From: Demequina sp. B12
GTDB lineage: Bacteria; Actinomycetota; Actinomycetes; Actinomycetales; Demequinaceae
Assembly (NCBI RefSeq): GCF_028823635.1
Contig: NZ_JAPEHU010000001.1
Coordinates: forward strand, 124,001 to 188,000
Reading direction: 5' to 3'
DNA length: 64,000 nt
A program made the translations under genes and the position numbers. Below, piece by piece: positions 23,995-32,515 of this stretch. Under the pieces are notes generated by a model, which saw only the letters and a list, made by a program, of their open reading frames with translations, ran no database searches and was not told the origin of the DNA. Within the stretch, counting starts at the first letter, position 1, and each line of letters starts with the position of its first letter.

Positions 23995-26093
23995 TCCGGA
24001 CACTCGTCAGTCAGCAGCTCAAAGCGCAACGGGTTTACGTCGCTTGGACGACGGCCCTGCTCGCTGCCGCTGCCGCACTCGCGACCTACGCCTGGAGTGC
24101 CGCCGCGACTGATGGCGCGCTGACGTCGGCCGCCAACTACGGTCCTGGCATCGACCGCCAGTTCACGGTCTACAGCGAGCTCGTGTCGGAAGCTGACAGC
24201 GCAACAATCCCAGGAAGCCCTGGCGTTGCTGTCACCGCAAATGAACTGGTGAGTGTGGTCGATCAGGCGAACAGCGAAGGTGCCCACGCGATGGCGCAAG
24301 CGCACGGAGAAGCAACCTGGATGCCCGTCAGTGAGGCCGAGGTTGACGTCACCGACCGCATCACGAACGGCCAGTTCCAGCTCGTCTACGCCTTGGTCGG
24401 CGAGGACGCTTGGACGACAACCGTCGCCCACGGCAGTCCGCCCGCGACGGGCGAGATCGTGATTCCCGCTCACGCCGCCCAAGCGCACAGCCTCGCTGTC
24501 GGCGACACGGTCAACGTTGGAGTCGCGACATCCGGAGGCGGCACAACAACCTCGGACTTCGACCCTGATGCACCCCTTCTGGCTGTGGTGGAGACACGCA
24601 CGATCTCTGGCCTGTCATACGACCAGACCAACTGGGCCGGCGTGGAACAGTTTCCGGAACCGTTCTACCTGAACATCGCGGATCCCCTCATCACGGACTC
24701 ATCACGGGGTGGACCAGTGTGGATGTCCATCAGGTGGGACCACGCCACTCCCACGACTGGTGCCTCACCCGTTTTCGCCGGGGCGGAGTCCTTCTCCACT
24801 TCCTCGGGGCCGCTCCAAGTGTTGCCGGTGTGGTTGTGCATCATCATGGTGGGCGGCGTGCTGGTCACGGCGACCGCAACGGGACGCGCCCAGGCGCAGC
24901 AACGCGCAAAGTGGACCGCGACCGCCCGTGCACTCGGTGCCACGCGTGGCACGGTTGCGGTCGCGACGATCATCGAGGGCGCTCTGATGGGCATCGTGGC
25001 GGCCGCCCTTGGAATCGCTGGGGGCATCGCGGTCGCGCAGCTCCATCTCAACAACGTGTACGCAAGCCTGGCGGCACCACCCCCGGTCGGGATCGATGTT
25101 TCTGCAATCCAGATCGGCACGATCACCCTGGTATCCATGCTGTTGGGCCTGTTCATCACGGGCCTGCCTGCGCTGCTCGCTACGCGCGTCCCACCCGCAG
25201 CTGCGTTGCAGGACACCAAGGCGGTGGACGAGGTGGAGTTCAGTCGCCGCGTGACCATCTGGCCGGTCGTCGCTGGCTGGCTCGTGGCGGGAGGCGTGGT
25301 GGTCTGGATCCTCGCCGACTACTCACCAGGTTCCCTCACCCCGTTCTGGATCGCTGCGAGCATTTTCGCAATCCTGACGTTCACGCTCATGGTGGAGGGT
25401 TCGCGCCGTTTGGCAGTGTGGCTGGGAGGGTGGCTGCTCCGCCGCCGCTCCCCCGCAGCCATCAGAGCCGGGCTCGACATGCACGGCCACCCGCGCCAGG
25501 CAGCCGCGCTCATGGTGGTGCAGATGGTCACCACGACTGGAATCGCGGGCGTCGGAGCCGCGAGTACCGTCACTGCTGCGTACTGGTACGGCGCTACGCC
25601 TGCATACCTCACACTTGCGAAGGCAACCGAGAGCTTCGCGTTTCTCTGGCGCGGCGGCGAGGTCATCGTGACCGTCCTGATCATCGCTTCCGCGCTCTGC
25701 GCCGCAGTGTTCGCCGGAACGCAACGGATGTCGAACGCGGACTCCACCACAGCATCGGCCCTGGGCCTGAGCCCCCGCGACACTCGGGCCGCGACTGTGC
25801 TGCGGCTCGCACTCCCGCAGGGGATCGGCACGCTCGTCGGAGCCGGCTGCGGATTCGCATGCGGGAGTGCAGTGTTCCTCGTGGCGGACAGTTGGTTGTC
25901 GATTTGGACTCAGCCCAGCCAGATCGGCGTCTTCCTCCTCATCGGCGGCGTGATTGTCGCGGCGATGGCTGTCGCCAACCTGACACTTATCGCGCTGACT
26001 AGCGTGCCGTGGCTCCTAAGAAAGCGAAGCGCCACCCGGAGACACGACCACGAGGACGTCACCGCAAGCCCGCTGGAAAGCTCGACGCGGTGA
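23991..26093 (+). CDS. FtsX-like ABC transporter permease
   Basis: 700 residues. TM1 at about 15-38, then a large extracytoplasmic domain (about 40-275, with VIPAHAAQAHSLAVGDTVNVG). Further helices follow at about 280-300 (LQVLPVWLCIIMVGGVLVTATATG), 325-360 and 385-410, with a second half of four more helices including AALMVVQMVTTTGIAGVGAASTV. This is the layout of FtsX/MacB permeases with a duplicated core. The ATG at 23991 is coupled to the small ORF. Together with the upstream ATPase it would export a substrate that the motifs do not identify, perhaps an antimicrobial. Confidence 0.88.
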   Translation: MIRTLVSQQLKAQRVYVAWTTALLAAAAALATYAWSAAATDGALTSAANYGPGIDRQFTVYSELVSEADSATIPGSPGVAVTANELVSVVDQANSEGAHAMAQAHGEATWMPVSEAEVDVTDRITNGQFQLVYALVGEDAWTTTVAHGSPPATGEIVIPAHAAQAHSLAVGDTVNVGVATSGGGTTTSDFDPDAPLLAVVETRTISGLSYDQTNWAGVEQFPEPFYLNIADPLITDSSRGGPVWMSIRWDHATPTTGASPVFAGAESFSTSSGPLQVLPVWLCIIMVGGVLVTATATGRAQAQQRAKWTATARALGATRGTVAVATIIEGALMGIVAAALGIAGGIAVAQLHLNNVYASLAAPPPVGIDVSAIQIGTITLVSMLLGLFITGLPALLATRVPPAAALQDTKAVDEVEFSRRVTIWPVVAGWLVAGGVVVWILADYSPGSLTPFWIAASIFAILTFTLMVEGSRRLAVWLGGWLLRRRSPAAIRAGLDMHGHPRQAAALMVVQMVTTTGIAGVGAASTVTAAYWYGATPAYLTLAKATESFAFLWRGGEVIVTVLIIASALCAAVFAGTQRMSNADSTTASALGLSPRDTRAATVLRLALPQGIGTLVGAGCGFACGSAVFLVADSWLSIWTQPSQIGVFLLIGGVIVAAMAVANLTLIALTSVPWLLRKRSATRRHDHEDVTASPLESSTR

Positions 26094-26108
26094 GGCCTGG
26101 CCCCGTGG

Positions 26109-26507
26109 CTACGCTGGCACGTTCACTTGAGCGATCTGGATGAGGTTGCCACACGTGTCATCAAACACGGCCGTGGTCACCGGCCCCATGACAGTCGGGG
26201 GCTGCGTGAACTCCACTCCCAAGCCCACAAGCCGCTCATACTCACCGTGGCAGTCGTCCACAGCAAAGGATGTCGCTGGAATACCGTCAGCGACAAGACC
26301 GTCCTGATAGGGCCCAACGACCGGGTGCGCCGCGGGCTCCAGGAGAAGTTCGAAGGACTCCTCCCCAGGGTTGCCAACGGTGAGCCAGCGGTTGCCGTCT
26401 CCCATGTCGATGTCCTGGCGCAACTCAAAGCCGAGCACGGACGTGTAGAAGTCCCGGGCCCGCAACTGATCTGTGACGAACACCGATGCGAGATGAATGC
26501 GGATCAT
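26109..26507 (-). CDS. VOC (glyoxalase/bleomycin-resistance) family protein
   Basis: 132 residues with two VOC beta-alpha-beta-beta-beta modules: IHLASVFVTDQLRARDFYTSVLGFELRQDIDMGDGNRWLTVG and IPATSFAVDDCHGEYERLVGLGVEFTQPPTVMGPVTTAVFDDTCGNLIQIAQ. The terminal DTCGNLIQ matches the usual D-P-x-G-N-x-x-E/Q metal site. Substrate unknown. SD AGGAGG lies 4 nt before ATG 26507, which overlaps the ArsR gene by 4 bases. One operon with the regulator. Confidence 0.9.
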   Translation of the reverse strand: MIRIHLASVFVTDQLRARDFYTSVLGFELRQDIDMGDGNRWLTVGNPGEESFELLLEPAAHPVVGPYQDGLVADGIPATSFAVDDCHGEYERLVGLGVEFTQPPTVMGPVTTAVFDDTCGNLIQIAQVNVPA

Positions 26508-26788
26508 GATTCCTCCTGAGGAAGTGGCCAGCGTTGCGCGATTTGCGCCAGTGGGGTGGGGTCGAAGCGGTGTAGGACGGTCCGGCCGTGGCGCCGCCGA
26601 TGCACCAGGCCGGCGTCGTCGAGCACCTGCACATGCTGGGAGATGGCTTGCCGCGTGAGAGTGATCTGGTGGTCGTAGCGAAGACGGTTGAGGAGTTCGA
26701 AGAGCGTCTGTTCGGTGTGGTTTGCGGCCAGCGCATCGAGGATCGCGCGGCGGGTCGGAGCCGCGAGCGCGTCGTACACATCCGTCAC
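26504..26788 (-). CDS. ArsR-family transcriptional repressor
   Basis: 94 residues: MTDVYDALAAPTRRAILDAL, then recognition helix TRQAISQHVQVLDDAGLVHRRRHGRTVLHRF. It lacks the metal-binding ELCVCDL-type cysteines, so it is likely a non-metal ArsR of the type that controls a VOC gene. GTG start at 26788 lies 6 nt behind a TATCGT -10, so the mRNA is probably leaderless. An inverted repeat overlapping that promoter suggests autoregulation. Confidence 0.92.
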   Translation of the reverse strand: MTDVYDALAAPTRRAILDALAANHTEQTLFELLNRLRYDHQITLTRQAISQHVQVLDDAGLVHRRRHGRTVLHRFDPTPLAQIAQRWPLPQEES

Positions 26789-26794
26789 AGGTCA

Positions 26795-26823
26795 ACGATA
26801 GGCAAGTCCTCACTGGCATGCAA
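26795..26823 (-). promoter_or_regulatory. arsR-VOC promoter
   Basis: -35 TTGCAT (26823-26818), 17-base spacer, -10 TATCGT (26800-26795), then 6 bases to the GTG start. Confidence 0.65.
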
Positions 26824-26840
26824 GCCTTCACTTGCCTATC
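26797..26840. promoter_or_regulatory. Inverted repeat, probable ArsR operator
   Basis: GATAGGCAAGT (26797-26807) and ACTTGCCTATC (26830-26840) are perfect 11-base inverse complements flanking the promoter core. Inside, GCAAGTCCTCACT and GCAAGCCTTCACT form a direct repeat. Confidence 0.6.
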
Positions 26841-26895
26841 GGGACCCGTAGCCACGCCCCTACACTGGCCAGCGAACCTGCGGGAAGGACCCACC

Positions 26896-27312
26896 ATGAC
26901 TGACTATGCCGGCGACATCACTCCCACCGCTGCTTGGGAGTTGCTGACCAGCAACCCTGACGCACGCCTCGTTGACGTGCGAACCACTGCCGAATGGCAA
27001 TGGGTGGGCATTCCCGACACCTCGTCGCTGGGCTACGACCCCATCCTCGTGGAGTGGGTGTCCTATCCCGCGATGTCCCGCAACGTCGACTTCGTGGACC
27101 AGCTCCGTGCTGCCTCCATCCCAGAGGGCGCACCGCTGGTGTTCCTGTGCCGTTCCGGACAGCGCTCCATTGACGGCGCAACAGCAGCCACGGCAGCCGG
27201 GTTCGGGCCGTCGTACAACATCCTGCACGGCTTCGAAGGTGCACCGAACGCCGACGGCCACCGTGGCGTCGAGGGCTGGAAGGCCGAGGGCCTGCCCTGG
27301 AAGCAGGGGTAG
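26896..27312 (+). CDS. Rhodanese-like sulfurtransferase
   Basis: 138 residues in a single rhodanese domain: DARLVDVRTTAEWQWVGIPD, active-site loop FLCRSGQRS with catalytic Cys and Arg, and ILHGFEGAPNADGHRGVEGWKAEGLPW at the end. It transfers sulfane sulfur in the cytoplasm; acceptor unknown. The ATG at 26896 has GGAAGGA 8 nt upstream. It is divergent from the arsR-VOC pair, so the ArsR operator could also affect it. The 203 bases after the stop hold only the promoter of the next operon. Confidence 0.92.
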   Translation: MTDYAGDITPTAAWELLTSNPDARLVDVRTTAEWQWVGIPDTSSLGYDPILVEWVSYPAMSRNVDFVDQLRAASIPEGAPLVFLCRSGQRSIDGATAATAAGFGPSYNILHGFEGAPNADGHRGVEGWKAEGLPWKQG

Positions 27313-27436
27313 GCACTCCGCACAGGGGCAGCGTGGAAGTTCGCTCACGAACGCCGTCCATAACCATCGTCCCTAGCAGGCACATTCCGGACATCTGTGT
27401 CCGGTCGTTCCTGGCAGCCAGGGTCGAAATCGAGAC

Positions 27437-27465
27437 TTGGTAAGCGGAGTTATTTTCGTTACAGT
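27437..27465 (+). promoter_or_regulatory. Promoter of the iron-type ABC operon
   Basis: -35 TTGGTA (27437-27442), 17-base spacer, -10 TACAGT (27460-27465), 50 bases before the ATG. Confidence 0.55.
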
Positions 27466-27482
27466 TCCCTTGCGCATTTAAC

Positions 27483-27498
27483 TGTCACGCCCGTGACA
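27483..27498. promoter_or_regulatory. Palindrome in the iron-type ABC operon leader
   Basis: TGTCACG-CC-CGTGACA, 7-base perfect arms, between the promoter and the SD (GAAAGGA). It is a candidate operator. It does not match the DtxR/IdeR consensus. Confidence 0.45.
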
Positions 27499-27515
27499 CT
27501 CGCGAAAGGATCCCC

Positions 27516-28586
27516 ATGCGTCGCATGATCGTTGGCATTGCTGGACTGTCTGTCCTCGCTGCCGCAGGCTGCTCGACCGCCGAGTCCGAGACCACCTCCG
27601 GCACTGAGTCCACCGACTCCGCCACCGCCGCAGCAACCGCTGACGCCACGGTGTCCGACAACGCGGTGGTGCTGTACTCCGGACGCGACGAAGAACTCGT
27701 AGGCCCGCTCGTCGAACAGTTCACAGCAGAGACCGGCATCGAGGTCGAGGTGCGTTACGGAAGCACCGGCGAGATCGCAGCGCTCCTGACGGAAGAGGGC
27801 GACGCCACCCCAGCAGACGTGTTCCTCTCTCAGGACGCCGGAGCCCTGGGCGCTCTGACCTCTCAGGGCATGTCGGCTACCCTCCCCGACGCCATCACCT
27901 CGACCGTCCCCGCGGGATTCACCTCCACGGACGACACCTGGGTTGGCGTCACGGGCCGTGCTCGCGTCATCGCGTACGACTCCGACGTTCTGGACGCGGA
28001 CGCCGTTCCCACCTCGGTTGACGAACTGACCGACCCCATGTGGGACGGCAAGATCGCATTCCCTCCCGGTAACGCAAGCTTCCAGTCCTTCATCACCGCA
28101 CTGCGCGTCCTTGAGGGCGAAGAAGCGGCCGATGCTTGGGTTGAGGGCATCGCCGCGAACAACCCGCAGTTCACGGAGAAGAACAGCGCGGCCCTGGAGT
28201 TGGTGAACACCGGCGCCGCTGAGCTCGCGCTGATCAACCACTACTACTGGTACCGCGCGGCAGCCGAGGTGGGCGAAGAGAACATGCGCGCACAACTCGC
28301 GTTCCTCCCGGGCGATGCAGGCGGCATCGTGAACGTCACGGGTGCGGCATTGCTGCAGACTGCGGCAGATGACGCTGACGCTGTGGCTCTCATCGAGTAC
28401 CTGGTGTCGGAGGCGGGTCAGCAGTACTTCGTGGATGCCACGTATGAGTACCCGCTGGTGGAAGGCGTTGACGCTCCCGAGGGCCTCCCGGCACTCGACG
28501 AACTGGTGAACCCCAACCTTGACCTGTCCGACCTGGAGAGCCTTGACGCTACTCAGGAACTGTTGGCGGCCTACGGTCTGATCTAG
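27516..28586 (+). CDS. Ferric-iron type ABC transporter substrate-binding lipoprotein
   Basis: 356 residues. Lipobox AAAGC gives Cys at 19, followed by a Ser/Thr/Ala linker. The type-1 periplasmic-binding fold matches FutA/FbpA-like proteins: VVLYSGRDEELVGPLVEQFTAETGIEVEVRYGSTGEI, DVFLSQDAGALGAL, the WDGKIAFPPGNASFQSFITALR hinge, and YYWYRAA with the adjacent tyrosines typical of Fe(III) ligands. A related thiamine or phosphonate ligand cannot be excluded. First gene of a three-gene operon. Confidence 0.9.
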   Translation: MRRMIVGIAGLSVLAAAGCSTAESETTSGTESTDSATAAATADATVSDNAVVLYSGRDEELVGPLVEQFTAETGIEVEVRYGSTGEIAALLTEEGDATPADVFLSQDAGALGALTSQGMSATLPDAITSTVPAGFTSTDDTWVGVTGRARVIAYDSDVLDADAVPTSVDELTDPMWDGKIAFPPGNASFQSFITALRVLEGEEAADAWVEGIAANNPQFTEKNSAALELVNTGAAELALINHYYWYRAAAEVGEENMRAQLAFLPGDAGGIVNVTGAALLQTAADDADAVALIEYLVSEAGQQYFVDATYEYPLVEGVDAPEGLPALDELVNPNLDLSDLESLDATQELLAAYGLI

Positions 28587-30121
28587 TGTCCGTCCGCGCA
28601 GCTTCGCGACCCCCGGCACCGCTTGTAGCGGTGGCGGGGGTCGCGGCGTTGCTCGCTGCGATCCCCCTGATCTATGTCGTGGCCAGGACGGGCGCCGCTG
28701 GGCTCGACGGGATTGCGGCCGTGTGGGAACGTCCGCGAGTGCCGATGCTCGTGCGCAACACCACCACGTTGGGCGCCAGTGTGGCGGTGGCGTCACTGGT
28801 GTCGGGCATTGCGGTGGCGGTCGCGTTGACACGTGTCCGCCTTCCTGCACCTCGAGTGTTCGCCGCGCTCACCGCCCTGCCACTCGCGGTGCCCTCGTAC
28901 TTGGCAGCGTTCGGCTGGCTCGCGACCTTCCCCACCATTCACGGTTTCTGGCCCGCCTGGTTGGTGTTGACTGCGACCACCACCCCCTACGTCACGCTTC
29001 CCGTCGCGGCCTCCCTACGCCAACACGGAGCCGCGCACGCAGAACTCGCCTACTCCCTGGGGCACAGCCGTTGGCGAGTCTTCACCGCAGTGACGTGGCC
29101 CTCGATCCGCTCAGCAGCATTCGCCGGCACCTTGCTGGTCTTCCTCTACGTCATCGCGGACTTTGGCGGAGTCTCACTGTTCCGCTACCCCGTACTCTCA
29201 ACCGCCATCCATCAGGCATACGGCGCCAGCTTTGACCGCTACTACGCAGCGGTGCTCGCAGCCATGCTGGTGCTGCTCGCACTAGTAGTGCTGTGGAGCG
29301 AACGGCGAGTCCGCTCCCGCCACCACTTCACCGTGACTCGCACGGCACCCGGCACCCCAGCATCGTCCCCAGCAAAGCGCCTCCTGGCCATGGGAGCGAT
29401 CTCGCTGGGCCCGGTCCTGGCGATCGGCGTTCCCGTCTTCGCGCTGGTGGTCCGTCTCCTTCAAGCGCAAAGCGTGCGCGAAACGGACCTGGGACGTCTC
29501 ACAGAGTCGGCCGTCACCACGTTGACGGTGTCCGTGGCGGGCGCAGTGGTCGCAGTGATGCTCGCTATTCCAGTCGCCACTCTGGCCGCGAAGTATCGCG
29601 GCCGTCTCGCGACCCTCATCGAAGGAGTGTCGTCCCTCCCCCTGGCCCTGCCAGGCATCGTGGTGGGCCTGGGCTTGGTGTACTTCTCTTTGCGCACGGT
29701 GCCCGCGATCTACCAAAACGCCGTGCTCCTGGTCGTGGCATACGGAATCATGTTCATGCCCAAAGCCATCGGCACCATCCGTGCAGCCATGGAACGCGTG
29801 CCAGCGGAACTCGAAAATGTGGCAACCACCCTGGGCTACCGCCCGCTCGCAGTGTGGTGGAAAGTCACGGCACGGCTGGCACGCCCAGCCGCCATCACGG
29901 CAGGGCTGCTCGTAGCGGTCATCGCCATGAAGGAACTCCCCGCCACCATCATGTTGCGCCCCACCGGCACCAACACGCTCGCCATCGATTTGTGGACGCG
30001 GACAGAGATCGCAGAGTACGGTGCCGCAGTGCCCTACGCTCTTGCCCTCCTCGTGATCGCTATGGTCCCCGCGATCGCGCTTGCCCCCCGCACCCCCAGG
30101 GCCGCAGCCCCCACACCATGA
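28586..30121 (+). CDS. Iron-type ABC transporter permease (FbpB/ThiP-like fused)
   Basis: 511 residues with two BPD_transp_1 units and about 12 membrane helices. The EAA loops are AYSLGHSRWRVFTAVTWPSIRSA in the first half and ATTLGYRPLAVWWKVTARLARPAA in the second. This is the duplicated architecture of FbpB/AfuB/ThiP permeases. The GTG start overlaps the upstream stop (TAGTG), and the end overlaps the ATPase gene (ATGA). Confidence 0.92.
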   Translation: MSVRAASRPPAPLVAVAGVAALLAAIPLIYVVARTGAAGLDGIAAVWERPRVPMLVRNTTTLGASVAVASLVSGIAVAVALTRVRLPAPRVFAALTALPLAVPSYLAAFGWLATFPTIHGFWPAWLVLTATTTPYVTLPVAASLRQHGAAHAELAYSLGHSRWRVFTAVTWPSIRSAAFAGTLLVFLYVIADFGGVSLFRYPVLSTAIHQAYGASFDRYYAAVLAAMLVLLALVVLWSERRVRSRHHFTVTRTAPGTPASSPAKRLLAMGAISLGPVLAIGVPVFALVVRLLQAQSVRETDLGRLTESAVTTLTVSVAGAVVAVMLAIPVATLAAKYRGRLATLIEGVSSLPLALPGIVVGLGLVYFSLRTVPAIYQNAVLLVVAYGIMFMPKAIGTIRAAMERVPAELENVATTLGYRPLAVWWKVTARLARPAAITAGLLVAVIAMKELPATIMLRPTGTNTLAIDLWTRTEIAEYGAAVPYALALLVIAMVPAIALAPRTPRAAAPTP

Positions 30122-31239
30122 CCGCAGCCCCTACCCCCGCATCGGCCCCCGACCACACGGCGGCCGGCAGTCACGCTCAAGACCCCGCACCACCCGTGAA
30201 GGTGCGCGACCTGTCGGTCACGCTCGGAACCACTCACGTCCTCAAGGGCGTCGACCTCGACATCCCCAGCGGCGACCTGGGCGTCATTGTCGGCCCGTCG
30301 GGCTGTGGCAAGTCCACCCTGCTGCGCGCTATCGCCGGCCTCCGCACCCCGGATTCCGGCACCATCACCGTAGGCGCGATGACCGTGGACGGTCCGGACG
30401 TCCATGTGCCCACCCGGCGTCGCCGCATCGGCTGGGTTCCCCAAGAGGCCACACTGTTGCCCCAACTGACCGTGGGCGAGAACATCGCGTTCGGTCACGA
30501 AGGTGCCTTCGGTCGCACCAAACGCAAAGACCGCTCGGCACGTCAAGAGTCCATCGATGTGCTGATGGAAGCCACCGGTTTGGAGGGCCTCCACGACCGC
30601 TACCCGGATCAGTTGTCCGGCGGGCAGGCCCAACGTGTGGCACTGGCACGCACGCTTGCCGCACGGCCTCGGCTACTGCTGCTCGACGAACCGTTCGCTG
30701 CGCTCGACCCACCCTTGCGGCTAGGGCTGCGGGACGTGGTGCGGGACTTGCTGCACGAGTTCGGCATCACCGGAATCATGGTGACGCACGACCAAGAAGA
30801 AGCCCTCACCACGGGTGACGTGGTCGCGATCATGCGTGACGGTGTCATGGAACAGCAAGGTGCACCCGCCGCGGTATACGCCCATCCGGCGTCGGCGTGG
30901 GCGGCATCGTTCCTTGGCGAAGCGGTGTTCCTGACGGGCGCCGCGCACGATGGCTCCGTCACAACCCCGCTGGGGTCCATTGCGCTCGAACAACCTGTGA
31001 CAGGTGACGTCCGCGTGGTGATCCGGCCGGAACAAGTCGTGGTGCATCCCGATGGTGTGATGGGCGGAGTGCTGCCGGCAACGGTGACGCGGGTGCGGTT
31101 CGGAGGGCACGATGCCCTCGTCGAGCTTGTGGCGGGCGATGGCACGACCTACCTATCAAGGGTTCATGCGCGTGAGGTTCCGGTCGTGGGTGACCAGGTG
31201 ACGTTATCTGTGCTGGGGGACGCCGTAGTGGTGGACTAG
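30118..31239 (+). CDS. Iron-type ABC transporter ATPase
   Basis: 373 residues. An Ala/Pro-rich N-terminus of ~25 residues precedes Walker A GPSGCGKST, Q-loop WVPQEATLLPQLTVGENIAFG, signature LSGGQAQR, Walker B LLLLDEPFAALD and THDQEEAL. A ~130-residue C-terminal TOBE_2-type regulatory domain (VRVVIRPEQVVVHPDGVMGGVLPATV) follows, as in FbpC/PotA-type proteins. It energises the permease encoded just upstream. Confidence 0.94.
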   Translation: MTAAPTPASAPDHTAAGSHAQDPAPPVKVRDLSVTLGTTHVLKGVDLDIPSGDLGVIVGPSGCGKSTLLRAIAGLRTPDSGTITVGAMTVDGPDVHVPTRRRRIGWVPQEATLLPQLTVGENIAFGHEGAFGRTKRKDRSARQESIDVLMEATGLEGLHDRYPDQLSGGQAQRVALARTLAARPRLLLLDEPFAALDPPLRLGLRDVVRDLLHEFGITGIMVTHDQEEALTTGDVVAIMRDGVMEQQGAPAAVYAHPASAWAASFLGEAVFLTGAAHDGSVTTPLGSIALEQPVTGDVRVVIRPEQVVVHPDGVMGGVLPATVTRVRFGGHDALVELVAGDGTTYLSRVHAREVPVVGDQVTLSVLGDAVVVD

Positions 31240-31247
31240 CGGCGCGC

Positions 31248-31253
31248 TAGTCT
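31248..31253 (+). promoter_or_regulatory. -10 box of metZ (leaderless)
   Basis: TAGTCT, 7 bases, then the ATG at 31261. There is no SD in the 7-base gap. Confidence 0.45.
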
Positions 31254-31260
31254 GAACCCC

Positions 31261-32478
31261 ATGACGGAACTGCCCAAGAACCTCAGTACTGACACTCTTG
31301 CCCTGCACTCCGGTATCCACCGGTCTGAGGCGAACGAGATGTCGGAGGGCATGTTCCTGACGCAGGGTTACGCCTACGACAACGCCGAGCAGGCACGTGA
31401 TGCGTTCGCGGGCGACATCGACATCTACATGTATTCGCGGTACGCCAACCCCACGGTCACGATGTTTGAGGAGCGCCTTGCCGCGATCGAGGGTGCGGAG
31501 CGTGCGTTCGCAACGTCCACCGGCATGAGTGCCGTGTTTGTGTCGTTGGGTTCGATCCTGGCGGCGGGCGACCGCCTGGTTGCAGCGAAGGCCCTGTTTG
31601 GCTCCACACTGCAGACGTTCACCAACTTCTTTGAGAAGTGGGGCATCCAGATTGACTACGTGGATGCGACGGACAACGCGGATTGGGAGCGTGCCCTCGC
31701 CACTCCCGCAAAGGCCGTGTTCATCGAGTCCCCCACGAACCCCATGCAGGACATCGTGGATATTCCGTTCGTGGCGTCATTGTCGAAGGCCGCGGGCGCG
31801 CTCCTCATTGTGGACAACGTGTTTGCGACGCCGTTGGGTCAGAAGCCGCTGCAGCTGGGGGCCGATGCTGTCGTGTACTCCGCGACCAAGCACATTGACG
31901 GCCAGGGCCGGGTTCTGGGTGGAGCGATTTTGGGCTCCGCTGAGTACATTGATGGCCCGGTGAAGCTGATGGTCCGCAACATGGGTGCCACGATCTCTCC
32001 GTTTAATGCGTGGGTGTTGGGTAAGGGTCTGGAGACTTTGGCGGTGCGGGTGCGTCACCAGGCTGCGAACGCCATGAACTTGGCGGCGTGGCTTGAGCAA
32101 CACCCGGGTGTTGAGTCTGTGCGTTACCCGCTGCTGCCGTCACACCCGCAGCATGAGCGGGCCGTGAAACAGATGACGTTGGGCGGCACGTTGGTGACGT
32201 TGAACCTGGCGGTGGGTGACGGTACTGACCCGGCGGGAGCGGAGGCTCAGGCTGCGGCGTTCCGTTTCATGAACGCCTTGAAGTTGTTCACGCCGTCGAA
32301 CAACTTGGGCGACGCCAAGTCGATCTCCACGCATCCGGCGACCACGACTCACAACAAACTCACTCCTGAGGGCCGCGCAGAGGTCGGCATCTACGAAACC
32401 ACGGTGCGCTTGTCGATCGGCCTGGAAGACGTGGAGGACTTGCGTCGTGATCTAGAAGGCGCGCTCGACGCCGTCTAA
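31261..32478 (+). CDS. metZ: O-succinylhomoserine sulfhydrylase
   Basis: PLP enzyme of the Cys/Met-metabolism gamma family, 405 residues. It makes homocysteine directly from O-succinylhomoserine and sulfide. The PLP lysine is in VVYSATKHIDGQGRVLGG, with the Tyr/Arg site YMYSRYANPTVTMFEERLAAIEGAE and the C-terminal Arg site LFTPSNNLGDAKSISTHPATTTH. The DGQGR stretch after the lysine favours MetZ over MetB/MetC, but MetY activity is not excluded. It lies 21 bases behind the iron-type operon with its own -10 box. Confidence 0.92.
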   Translation: MTELPKNLSTDTLALHSGIHRSEANEMSEGMFLTQGYAYDNAEQARDAFAGDIDIYMYSRYANPTVTMFEERLAAIEGAERAFATSTGMSAVFVSLGSILAAGDRLVAAKALFGSTLQTFTNFFEKWGIQIDYVDATDNADWERALATPAKAVFIESPTNPMQDIVDIPFVASLSKAAGALLIVDNVFATPLGQKPLQLGADAVVYSATKHIDGQGRVLGGAILGSAEYIDGPVKLMVRNMGATISPFNAWVLGKGLETLAVRVRHQAANAMNLAAWLEQHPGVESVRYPLLPSHPQHERAVKQMTLGGTLVTLNLAVGDGTDPAGAEAQAAAFRFMNALKLFTPSNNLGDAKSISTHPATTTHNKLTPEGRAEVGIYETTVRLSIGLEDVEDLRRDLEGALDAV

Positions 32479-32502
32479 CACAGTTACCTAACGCCGTGTG
32501 GA

Positions 32503-32508
32503 TACGAT
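32503..32508 (+). promoter_or_regulatory. -10 box of the tetR gene (leaderless)
   Basis: TACGAT, 7 bases, then ATG 32516. Confidence 0.4.
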
Positions 32509-32515
32509 GTTCTGC

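Noticed and set aside
24719-26002. Second plus-strand frame inside the FtsX-type permease.
   Set aside because: Arg/His-rich out-of-frame product; the permease frame has clear helices.
27459-28850. 463-codon minus-strand frame opposite the iron-type binding-protein gene.
   Set aside because: Antisense shadow; the plus-strand lipoprotein has signal peptide, promoter and domain evidence.
29293-30117. Upstream extension of the iron-type ATPase frame into the permease gene.
   Set aside because: The extension is an Arg/Pro/Ser-rich shadow of the permease; ATG 30118 with ATGA overlap is the real start.
31240-31260. A SAM or cobalamin riboswitch ahead of metZ.
   Set aside because: Only 21 bases separate metZ from the upstream gene, and a -10 box lies 7 bases before its ATG.
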